DNA of 6,601 nucleotides from CAMPJU01 sp046566095. GTDB taxonomy: Bacteria; Pseudomonadota; Gammaproteobacteria; Xanthomonadales; Xanthomonadaceae. This document shows positions 1 through 5,101 of this stretch, one piece after another (within the stretch, counting starts at the first letter, position 1; every line of letters begins with the position of its first letter). Position numbers and translations under genes: made by a program. Location: assembly GCA_046566095.1 (NCBI GenBank), contig JBKHXI010000150.1:1-6601 (forward strand), written 5' to 3'. Under the pieces are notes generated by a model. The model searched no databases. It had not been told where the DNA came from and saw nothing but the letters and a program-made list of their open reading frames with translations.

Positions 1-3
1 CGG

Positions 4-807
4 CTACTGCGCAGTCCAGCCGCCGTCCACCGGCAGCGCCGCGCCGGTCAGGTTGTGGGCCTCGCGCCGGCACAGGAACACGGCCAGCGCGGCGATGTCC
101 TCCGGCAGCGACATCCGCAGGCTCGGCTGCTTCTCGGCGAGCAGCGCGCGCACGCCGTCCTGGCGGCTGCCGCCGGCCTGGCGGGCGGCGACCTGCGGTT
201 CGATCAGCGGCGTCTCGACCCAGCCCGGGCAGATGCAGTTGACGGTCACGCCGCCGCTGGCGCGGTCGCCGGCCGCGGCGTATTCGAGCGCGGCGACCTT
301 GCTCAGCCCGACCAGGCCGAACTTGCCGGCCACGTACGGCGCCTTGTGCACCGAGGCCACCAGCCCGTGCACCGAGGCGATGTTGACCACCCGCCCGTAG
401 CCGCGCGCGGCCATCCCCGGCAGCGCGGCGCGCATGGCGTGGAACGCGGCCGAGAGGTTGACGGCGATGATCGCGTCCCAGCGCTCGGCGGGCATCTCGG
501 CCAGCGCGGCGGTGTGCTGGATGCCGGCGTTGTTGACCAGGATGTCGGGGCCGCCTTCGTCGGCGAGCGCGCGCATCATCGCGCCGATGGCGGCGGGGTC
601 GCGCAGGTCGGCGGGGAAGTGGCGGGTGCCGCCGGCGCCGGCGGCATCGACCCGGGCGACCGCGTCGCGCACCTGGGCGGCGTCGCCCAGGCCGTTGATC
701 GCCACCCGGGCGCCGGCCGCGGCCAGCGCGCCGGCGATGGCAAGGCCGATGCCCGAGGTGCTGCCGGTGACGAGCGCGCTGCGCCCGGTGAGGAATCGAT
801 CGTCCAT
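4..807 (-). CDS. bdhA: D-3-hydroxybutyrate dehydrogenase (SDR family)
   Basis: Predicted cytosolic NAD-dependent dehydrogenase that converts (R)-3-hydroxybutyrate to acetoacetate, the last step of PHB breakdown. The 267-aa product is a complete short-chain dehydrogenase. It has the Rossmann motif TGSTSGIG (14-21), NNAG (92-95), Asn117, Ser145, and Tyr158-x3-Lys162. From memory of the Pseudomonas fragi enzyme, its substrate-binding residues Gln94, His144, Lys152, Trp187 and Gln196 correspond to Gln97, His147, Lys155, Trp196 and Gln205 here. The segments EKQPSL and DGGWTAQ (C-terminus) are typical of this enzyme and not of generic SDRs. The start at 807 gives the usual family N-terminus; the reading frame stays open far upstream but that part is repeat-derived and unlike a protein. 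No strong Shine-Dalgarno is visible. There is a six-residue insertion around 178-187. The neighbouring divergent oligomer hydrolase supports the PHB role. Confidence 0.95.
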   Translation of the reverse strand: MDDRFLTGRSALVTGSTSGIGLAIAGALAAAGARVAINGLGDAAQVRDAVARVDAAGAGGTRHFPADLRDPAAIGAMMRALADEGGPDILVNNAGIQHTAALAEMPAERWDAIIAVNLSAAFHAMRAALPGMAARGYGRVVNIASVHGLVASVHKAPYVAGKFGLVGLSKVAALEYAAAGDRASGGVTVNCICPGWVETPLIEPQVAARQAGGSRQDGVRALLAEKQPSLRMSLPEDIAALAVFLCRREAHNLTGAALPVDGGWTAQ

Positions 808-840
808 CTGCGGTCCGTGGGAACAGTTGCGAAGGGCGTC

Positions 841-846
841 ACGATA
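841..846 (-). promoter_or_regulatory. possible -10 box for bdhA
   Basis: Read on the minus strand this is TATCGT, about 34 nt before the bdhA start, in a short stretch less GC-rich than its surroundings. No recognisable -35 hexamer lies at the right distance, so this is only a suggestion. If it is used, transcription starts on the gene side of the 70-bp palindrome, which would then be upstream of the transcript. Confidence 0.2.
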
Positions 847-882
847 GCGTGGCAGCCTGCACCTTCCCGCGAGGCTGCTGCC

Positions 883-952
883 CCTGTCGTTCCCAACGAA
901 GTGAGGAACCTGCTTCCCGAAGCAGATCCCTCGCTTTGCTCGGGATGACAGG
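883..952. repeat. 70-bp imperfect palindromic intergenic repeat
   Basis: The whole segment folds on itself about a centre at 917/918. Starting from CCTGTC at 883-888 and GACAGG at 947-952, I count mismatches only at 894/941, 896/939, 907/928 and 909/926. Four other positions are G-T and would pair as G-U in RNA. The inner GCTTCCCGAAGC core (912-923) is nearly uninterrupted. On the minus strand the element translates to phrases such as CHPEQSEGS, which I recognise as a common artefact protein string produced by a widespread bacterial interspersed repeat. It lies between the divergent bdhA and oligomer-hydrolase genes. It differs in sequence from the REP-like units at 4900-5074. Its function, if any, is unknown; it may be a non-autonomous mobile repeat. 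Confidence 0.8.
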
Positions 953-1020
953 CGTCCTTGGGGAAGGAATCCATACGGCCACCCTAGCAGGGCGGCCGCG
1001 GGGCGTGGCTGGTACCAAGG

Positions 1021-1026
1021 TACGAT
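1021..1026 (+). promoter_or_regulatory. possible -10 box for the oligomer hydrolase gene
   Basis: TACGAT resembles a sigma-70 -10 hexamer and would give a leader of roughly 30 nt before the ATG at 1061. It partly overlaps the perfect inverted repeat GTACCAAGGTAC (1012-1023), a possible small operator. No clear -35 is present at 998-1003, so the call is weak. Confidence 0.25.
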
Positions 1027-1048
1027 GCCCGGCGCGGGCTTGCGCGTT

Positions 1049-1052
1049 AAGG
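1049..1052 (+). promoter_or_regulatory. ribosome binding site fixing the start at 1061
   Basis: AAGG sits 8 nt before ATG 1061. The alternative in-frame ATG at 1025 would add 12 residues (MPGAGLRVKVGP) ahead of the lipoprotein signal and lies over the possible -10 box. Start 1061 is therefore preferred. Confidence 0.6.
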
Positions 1053-1060
1053 TCGGTCCC

Positions 1061-2851
1061 ATGATCGCCGCCCTGCGCCTGCTGCCCGTGCTGCTGACCG
1101 CGGGCCTGGCCGCCTGCGCCACCGTGCAGGGGCCTTCCGACATGCCCGCGATGCCCGCATTCGACTCCCAGCGCAGCAGCGACCACCGCGGCGCCGACGA
1201 CCTGCTGACCGCCGGCCTGGGCCTGGACGGCCTGCGCGCGCCGGCGCCGCTGGCGTTCGCCGACCCGGCCCGGCCCACGCCGGCGGAACTGCGCCGGCGT
1301 GCGCTGTGGAGCAACTGGCGCGGCATCGCCGACCTTGCGCCCGGCGGCGGCTACGGCGCCCTGTACGGTTCGGTCGCGCCGGTTCCGGGACGCGAGTTCC
1401 ATGCCTACGCCACGGTCCCGGGGGCGCGGCATCCGCACCGGGTGCTGGCGCAGGTGCCCGACGCCTTCGACCACGCGCGACGCTGCCTGGTGGTGGCGGC
1501 GTCCTCGGGCTCCCGCGGCGTCTACGGCGCGATCGCGGTGGCCGGCGCCTGGGGCCTGCCGCGCGGCTGCGCGGTGGCCTATACCGACAAGGGCGCCGGC
1601 AGCGACTACTACGACCTCGACGCGGGCCTTGCGGTCGGCGCCGACGGCACGGTCGGCGGCGCCGGCCCGGCGTTCCGCCCGGACGCGACCGGCGCGGCGG
1701 GCGGGGTGGCGTTCAAGCACGCGCATTCGCGCGACCATCCGGAGGCCGACTGGGGACGGCACGTCGAACAGGCCGCGATGTTCGGGCTGCAGGCGCTGTC
1801 GCGGGCCTTTCCCGACCGGGCGCCGTTCGCGCCGGGCAACACCCGGATCCTCGCGGTCGGCATCTCCAACGGCGGCGGCGCGGTGCTGCGCGCGGCCGAG
1901 GACGGCGACTGGCTGGACGCGGTGGTGGCCGGCGAACCGAACGTGCACGCCGCCGGCGCGCGGCCGCTGTACGACGTGGCGACCGAGGCCGCCCTGCTGA
2001 TGCCCTGCGCCCTGCCGGCGCTGGGCCTGCCGGCGATGCCGTACGCGGCGGCGCGCTGCGCGGCGCTGCGCGGCGCCGGCCTGGTCGAGGGCGCGGACCT
2101 GCCGGCGCAGCAGGCCTCCGCGCTGGCGCGGCTGCGCGCATCGGGGTGGAGCGAGGCGGCGCTGCGCGCCGGCGCGGCCAGCGTCGGCTTCGACCTGTGG
2201 CGCGCGGTCGCCGCGGCCTATGCCCAGGCCTACGGCCGCCGTGGTCCGGAGCGGCCCCTGTGCGGCTACGGCTACGCGGCGCTGGCTGCCGACGGCGCGG
2301 CGCGGCCGGCCACGGAGGCGGAGCGCGCGGCCTGGTGGTCGGACGCCAGCGGCATCCCGCCCGGAGCCGGCGTCGCCCTGCTCGACGGACTGGCCGGGGA
2401 GGGGCCGGACCCGGCCTGGCCCGGCCTGCGTTGCCTGCGCGCGCTGTGGGAAGGCGGGGACGAGGCCTCCGGGCAGGTCCGGGCGGCGATCGCCGCCACC
2501 CGCGCCGCGCCGCCGCGCGCCGGGCTGCCGGTGCTGGTCGTGCACGGGCTGGACGACGGGCTGGTGCCGGAAGTCCACACCAGCGCTCCCTACGTCGCCG
2601 CGGCGCGCGCGGCCGGCCGCGCGATCGGCTACTGGCAGGTGGAGAACGCCCAGCACTTCGACGCTTTCCTGGGCCTGCCGGGATACGCCGGCGCCTACGT
2701 GCCGCTGCTGCCGTACGTGTATGCGGCGCTCGACCGGGTCGATGCGCATCTGTCCGGGCAGGCCGTGCCGCCGGGCGATGCGCGTGTGCGCGCCCGCCCG
2801 CGGGCCGCCGGCGAGGCGCTGGAAGCCCGGCACCTGGCCCTGCCCGAGTGA
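1061..2851 (+). CDS. 3-hydroxybutyrate oligomer hydrolase family lipoprotein
   Basis: Predicted alpha/beta-hydrolase that cleaves 3HB oligomers, released from PHB, to 3HB monomers for BdhA. The 596-aa product matches the D-(-)-3-hydroxybutyrate oligomer hydrolase family (the 3HBOH domain) as I recall it. Visible features are SSGSRG (148-153), the nucleophile motif GISNGGG with Ser269, HGLDDGLVP (495-503) carrying the likely acidic residue Asp498 or Asp499, and QHFDAF with His532 as the likely catalytic histidine. The N-terminus is a lipoprotein signal: Arg6, a hydrophobic stretch, then lipobox LAAC with Cys19. Ala follows the Cys, which favours outer-membrane sorting. The protein is shorter than the roughly 700-aa Ralstonia proteins I remember. 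The start at 1061 is supported by AAGG 8 nt upstream. The gene is divergent from bdhA, which strengthens the assignment. Without a search, a different alpha/beta-hydrolase remains possible but unlikely. Confidence 0.85.
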   Translation: MIAALRLLPVLLTAGLAACATVQGPSDMPAMPAFDSQRSSDHRGADDLLTAGLGLDGLRAPAPLAFADPARPTPAELRRRALWSNWRGIADLAPGGGYGALYGSVAPVPGREFHAYATVPGARHPHRVLAQVPDAFDHARRCLVVAASSGSRGVYGAIAVAGAWGLPRGCAVAYTDKGAGSDYYDLDAGLAVGADGTVGGAGPAFRPDATGAAGGVAFKHAHSRDHPEADWGRHVEQAAMFGLQALSRAFPDRAPFAPGNTRILAVGISNGGGAVLRAAEDGDWLDAVVAGEPNVHAAGARPLYDVATEAALLMPCALPALGLPAMPYAAARCAALRGAGLVEGADLPAQQASALARLRASGWSEAALRAGAASVGFDLWRAVAAAYAQAYGRRGPERPLCGYGYAALAADGAARPATEAERAAWWSDASGIPPGAGVALLDGLAGEGPDPAWPGLRCLRALWEGGDEASGQVRAAIAATRAAPPRAGLPVLVVHGLDDGLVPEVHTSAPYVAAARAAGRAIGYWQVENAQHFDAFLGLPGYAGAYVPLLPYVYAALDRVDAHLSGQAVPPGDARVRARPRAAGEALEARHLALPE

Positions 2852-2871
2852 GCTGCAGCGGTCGCAGGAAT

Positions 2872-2901
2872 GCGAAGGCCGCCCCGGGAGGCGGCCTTCG
2901 C
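2872..2901. terminator. first hairpin of a tandem terminator-like region
   Basis: A perfect 12-bp stem, GCGAAGGCCGCC (2872-2883) with GGCGGCCTTCGC (2890-2901), closes a 6-nt loop 20 nt after the oligomer-hydrolase stop. No T-run follows on the plus strand. It lies between two convergent genes, so it may stop transcription from both sides. Confidence 0.65.
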
Positions 2902-2907
2902 GGGAGA

Positions 2908-2929
2908 CCCGCGCCGGTGCCGGCGCGGG
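2908..2929. terminator. second hairpin of a tandem terminator-like region
   Basis: CCCGCGCCGG (2908-2917) pairs with CCGGCGCGGG (2920-2929) around a 2-nt spacer, effectively a 9-bp stem with a GTGC loop. It is followed on the plus strand by only a short CTTTG. It starts 6 nt after the first hairpin and ends 16 nt before the stop codon of the convergent lipoprotein gene. Confidence 0.5.
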
Positions 2930-2945
2930 CTTTGCGGGCGCCGGC

Positions 2946-3404
2946 TCAGCGCGCCCAGGCGCGGCCGTTGTAGACCCGCACGTAGGAGCCTTCGCGGATC
3001 CCGCCCAGGTCGTTCTGGTTGACCACCACCATGCGCCCGTCGTTCATGCGCACGTGGATGGTGTAGGCGCCGGAGGCCTGCACGCGGTTCTGGATGGCGT
3101 TGCCGGCGACCGCGCCGGCGACCGCGCCGGCCACGGTGGCGGTGTTCTGCCGGCCCTTGCTCTCGTCGTCGGCCAGCTCGCGGGCGGCGGCCGCGCCGAC
3201 GATGCCGCCCAGCACCGCGCCGGTGGCGTTCGGCACGCCGCTGGTGCGCTGGGTCATCTCGATGCGGGTCACGGTGCCGCAGTCGTAGCAGGCGCTGCGC
3301 GACGCGGGCGGGGCGCTGCCGTAGCCGTAGCCGGGCGCGGTGCTGGCGCAGCCGGCGGCCGCGACCGTGGCGGCCAGGGCAACGCCGATCAGTCGGATGT
3401 TCAT
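2946..3404 (-). CDS. SlyB-like glycine-zipper outer-membrane lipoprotein
   Basis: Predicted small envelope lipoprotein of 152 aa. The signal peptide has Arg4, a hydrophobic core and a lipobox AAGC ending at Cys19; Ala20 favours the outer membrane. After a Gly/Tyr/Ser/Pro-rich linker comes a CYDC pair (39-42) and TVTRIE. A glycine-zipper region follows: GAVLGGIVGA (62-71), a charged turn (RELADDESKGRQ), and TVAGAVAGAVAGNAI (90-104). A C-terminal beta-rich part (113-152) contains YTIHVRMNDG. This layout is that of the SlyB / Rickettsia 17-kDa antigen family, whose members support outer-membrane integrity; the exact role here is not known. The start at 3404 is chosen because AAGGAG lies 6 nt upstream and the lipoprotein signal begins there. 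The frame is open to 3476 without protein-like sequence. The gene is convergent with the oligomer hydrolase and appears monocistronic. Confidence 0.88.
   Translation of the reverse strand: MNIRLIGVALAATVAAAGCASTAPGYGYGSAPPASRSACYDCGTVTRIEMTQRTSGVPNATGAVLGGIVGAAAARELADDESKGRQNTATVAGAVAGAVAGNAIQNRVQASGAYTIHVRMNDGRMVVVNQNDLGGIREGSYVRVYNGRAWAR
3102..3130. repeat. 12-bp tandem repeat inside the glycine zipper
   Basis: GCCGGCGACCGC occurs twice head to tail (3102-3113, 3114-3125), followed by GCCGG. On the minus strand it encodes the repeated GAVA units of VAGAVAGAVAG, so the second zipper helix is built on an exact DNA duplication. Confidence 0.75.
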
Positions 3405-3596
3405 GCCTGTCTCCTTCGCGATGGGGGAACGGTGCGGGGAAGCGGCTCCGGGCACGCTCCACGTACGCGGCTCCACGCTAGGCGGGCGGGCGTGAACCGG
3501 CCATCAATCGCGCTGCGGGGCGGGGCGCGGGCGGCGCCGGCCTCATCCGCGGTTCAGGCGCCGCGGACGCGCAGGCGGATCGCGGGGTCCGGCGGC
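3405..3596. other. 192-bp intergenic stretch
   Basis: This holds the leader of the glycine-zipper lipoprotein gene and the 3' flank of the cytochrome gene. I see no further gene. On the minus strand TAGCGT (3475-3480) could be a -10 box about 70 nt before the lipoprotein start, with no clear -35. CCGCGG at 3547-3552 and 3561-3566 could form a 6-bp stem but lacks a T-run. Confidence 0.4.
3411..3416 (-). promoter_or_regulatory. ribosome binding site fixing the lipoprotein start at 3404
   Basis: On the minus strand this reads AAGGAG, 6 nt before the ATG at 3404. It rules in favour of the short form that begins directly with the signal peptide, against the open-frame extension to 3476. Confidence 0.8.
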
Positions 3597-4031
3597 TCAG
3601 CGGAAGTCCTGGTGGCAGGCCTTGCAGCCTTCGCCGATGGCGGCCAGGGTGCTGCCGGCCGCCTCGCAGCCCACGGGCGGGGCCGCGATCGCCGCGTCGA
3701 GCCGCGCGCGCATGTCGCGGGCATGCCCGGCGAAGCGCTGGTCGTCGGCCAGGTCCGGGAAGGCCGCCTCCAGGTCGTTGGCCATCAGCCGCAGCGCCTG
3801 CAGGTGCGGCAGGGCGTCGTTCGGCGTGCAGCGGTTCGATTCCAGGTCGCCGCGCAGCTGCCCCAGGTGCCACTGCTGCACGTGCATCAGCGACCCGTGG
3901 AACTTGTCGCGCCGCGCGTCGATCGCGCGCAGCACCATGATCGTGGCCACCACGCCGACCACCAGGCCGAGCAGGAACAGGAACAGGTAGCGGGCGGCCG
4001 GGCCGCCGGATTTGATCGTGTCGCCAGCCAT
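3597..4031 (-). CDS. membrane-anchored monohaem cytochrome, c'-like layout
   Basis: The 144-aa product begins with one uncleaved-looking transmembrane segment (about 13-35, YLFLFLLGLVVGVVATIMVL) preceded by Lys and Arg. It should be anchored in the inner membrane with the rest in the periplasm. The remainder is helical and ends in one haem-binding motif, CKACH (136-140), only four residues (QDFR) before the C-terminus. A single C-terminal CxxCH after a four-helix-like body is the layout of cytochrome c'/c-556 proteins. Cys68 and Cys122 are two further cysteines that could form a disulfide. Met49 or a nearby His could be a sixth haem ligand, but this cannot be told from sequence alone. GAGG lies 8 nt before the start. 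The electron partner is unknown; none of the neighbours is a redox gene. The haem attachment site is seen; family membership is inferred. Confidence 0.75.
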   Translation of the reverse strand: MAGDTIKSGGPAARYLFLFLLGLVVGVVATIMVLRAIDARRDKFHGSLMHVQQWHLGQLRGDLESNRCTPNDALPHLQALRLMANDLEAAFPDLADDQRFAGHARDMRARLDAAIAAPPVGCEAAGSTLAAIGEGCKACHQDFR

Positions 4032-4058
4032 GGTGCGCGCCTCGGTTCGGACCCGGGG

Positions 4059-4064
4059 AACTTA
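4059..4064 (-). promoter_or_regulatory. possible -10 box for the cytochrome gene
   Basis: On the minus strand the sequence GCTAAGTT contains TAAGTT, about 27 nt before the start at 4031. It is the only AT-richer patch on that side of the 81-bp divergent gap. A -35 is not evident. Confidence 0.3.
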
Positions 4065-4100
4065 GCATGCCCGGCCGCCGCGGCGCCGCCGCGCCGTCAC

Positions 4101-4106
4101 TACAAT
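4101..4106 (+). promoter_or_regulatory. -10-like TACAAT immediately before tcdA
   Basis: TACAAT differs from the TATAAT consensus at one position and ends only 6 nt before ATG 4113. A transcript started from it would begin at or next to the start codon. No Shine-Dalgarno precedes the ATG, which agrees with a leaderless mRNA. A -35 match is lacking around 4078-4084. Confidence 0.5.
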
Positions 4107-4112
4107 GCCACG

Positions 4113-4904
4113 ATGGTTTCGCTCCTCCAGCAGCGCTTCGCCGGGGTCGACCGGCTCTACGGCAGCGGCGCGGCCGGGCGGCTGGCCGGCCGCCACGCCA
4201 CCGTGGTCGGCCTCGGCGGGGTGGGCTCGTGGCTGGTGGAGGCGCTGGCGCGTTCGGCGGTGGGCCGGCTCACCCTGGTCGACGCCGACGACGTCTGCCT
4301 GTCCAACACCAGCCGCCAGCTGCACGCCCTCGACGGCGGCTACGGCCGCAACAAGGCCGAGGCCCTGGCCGAGCGCTGCCGCGCCATCAACCCGGGGATC
4401 CGGGTCGAGGCGGTGCCGCAGTTCCTGACCCCGGCCAATCTCGAGGACCTGCTGGGCCCCGGCCAGGACCTGGTGCTGGACGCCTGCGACAGCTTCCGCA
4501 GCAAGGTGGCGCTGGTCGCCTGGTGCCGGCGGCGCAAGTTGCCGCTGGTGGTGGCCGGGTCGGCCGGCGGCCGCACCGACCCGACCCAGGTCCGGGTCCG
4601 CGACCTGTCGCGCACCGAGCACGACGCGCTGCTGGCGCTGGTGCGCAAGAAGCTGCGGGCCGAGTTCGGCTTCCCGCGCAATCGGCAGCGCTATTTCGGG
4701 GTGCCGGCGGTCTACTCGCTGCAGAACGTGCGCTATCCGCAGGCCGACGGCAGCGTCTGCGGCCTGCGCCCGAAGCTGGACCCGGACGCGGCGCTCAAGC
4801 TCGACTGCGGCGCGGGACTTGGCGCGGCCACCCACGTCACCGGCGCATTCGCCTTCGCCATGGCCGGCAAGGCGCTCGAGCTGCTGCTGCGTCCCGCCCC
4901 GTAG
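4113..4904 (+). CDS. tcdA: tRNA threonylcarbamoyladenosine dehydratase
   Basis: E1/ThiF-like enzyme (CsdL/YgdL family) that uses ATP to cyclise t6A at tRNA position 37 into ct6A, helping decoding of ANN codons. The 263-aa product has the nucleotide-binding GLGGVGS (33-39), LVDADDV (55-61) with the conserved acidic residues, NTSRQ (65-69), Lys81, and LDACDS (122-127) with Lys131. The stretch DPTQVRVRDLSRTEHDALL (156-174) is characteristic of this family and separates it from MoeB and ThiF. The length is close to the roughly 270 aa of the E. coli protein. The start at 4113 gives the normal N-terminus; there is no Shine-Dalgarno, but a TACAAT box lies just upstream. The gene is divergent from the cytochrome gene with an 81-bp gap. 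Its TAG stop lies inside the first bases of a REP-like element, so the C-terminal end (LLLRPAP) may have been set by that element. Confidence 0.93.
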   Translation: MVSLLQQRFAGVDRLYGSGAAGRLAGRHATVVGLGGVGSWLVEALARSAVGRLTLVDADDVCLSNTSRQLHALDGGYGRNKAEALAERCRAINPGIRVEAVPQFLTPANLEDLLGPGQDLVLDACDSFRSKVALVAWCRRRKLPLVVAGSAGGRTDPTQVRVRDLSRTEHDALLALVRKKLRAEFGFPRNRQRYFGVPAVYSLQNVRYPQADGSVCGLRPKLDPDAALKLDCGAGLGAATHVTGAFAFAMAGKALELLLRPAP

Positions 4905-4980
4905 GCGCGCGCCCTGGGCGCGATCGCTGCGGATCCTGGCGGAGCGGTGCCTGCCATCGCGGGCAAGGCCCGCTCCTACG
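4900..4980. repeat. REP-like inverted dimer, copy 1
   Basis: CGTAG at the left end matches CTACG at the right end. The left arm has a GCGCCCTGGGCGC hairpin followed by GATCGCT; the right arm is ATCGCGGGCAAGGCCCGCTCCTACG (4956-4980, split as ATCGCGGGCAAGG plus CCCGCTCCTACG) with a GCGGGC/GCCCGC hairpin. The left terminus reads GTAGGCGCG, diverged from GTAGGAGCG in copy 2. The 25-bp right arm is identical in both copies. The element overlaps the tcdA stop codon (4902-4904) and lies between convergent genes, where it may act as a terminator. Such elements are usually spread by REP-associated tyrosine transposases; none is encoded in the window. Confidence 0.85.
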
Positions 4981-5004
4981 GAAGAGCGGGACGAATCGGC
5001 CATC

Positions 5005-5074
5005 CGTAGGAGCGCCCCTTGGGCGCGATCGCTTCGGTGTCCGCGCCGTATCGCGGGCAAGGCCCGCTCCTACG
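5005..5074. repeat. REP-like inverted dimer, copy 2
   Basis: The outer ends CGTAGGAGCG (5005-5014) and CGCTCCTACG (5065-5074) are perfect 10-bp complements. Inside are two hairpins, GCGCCC/GGGCGC on the left and GCGGGC/GCCCGC on the right, so the single strand can form a three-stem, cloverleaf-like fold. The middle spacer is 11 bp shorter than in copy 1. It ends 27 nt before the stop codon of the convergent TatD-family gene. Confidence 0.88.
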
Positions 5075-5101
5075 ACATCTGCGTGCCTCGCTGCGGTCTG
5101 G

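Noticed and set aside
576..974. Minus-strand frame giving CHPEQSEGSASGSRF
   Set aside because: This peptide is a known type of artefact from translating an interspersed palindromic repeat, and it continues as a bdhA shadow.
808..1326. N-terminal extension of BdhA (173 residues)
   Set aside because: It is not SDR-like, crosses the palindromic repeat and overlaps the start of the divergent gene. MDDRFLTGRSALVTGS is a normal family N-terminus.
839..2833. 664-aa open frame on the minus strand across the oligomer-hydrolase gene
   Set aside because: It is a high-GC shadow: Arg/Gly/Ala-rich, with no recognisable motifs, and it runs into the 70-bp repeat. The plus frame has a lipobox and a catalytic motif.
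3547..3566. CCGCGG...CCGCGG as a terminator for the cytochrome gene
   Set aside because: The stem is only 6 bp with an 8-nt loop and no T-run, which is expected by chance at this GC content.
2220..4112. Long plus-strand extension upstream of tcdA
   Set aside because: The frame stays open for 631 codons ahead of the real start, but the sequence is low-complexity shadow of the genes at 1061-2851, 2946-3404 and 3597-4031. TcdA homology begins at 4113.
4062..5060. 332-aa minus-strand open frame over tcdA and the REP elements
   Set aside because: It begins in the REP repeats and mirrors tcdA, with no protein family features.
4900..5074. CRISPR array
   Set aside because: There are only two units, each an inverted dimer with internal hairpins, and there are no regular spacers or cas genes; they fit REP-like elements.
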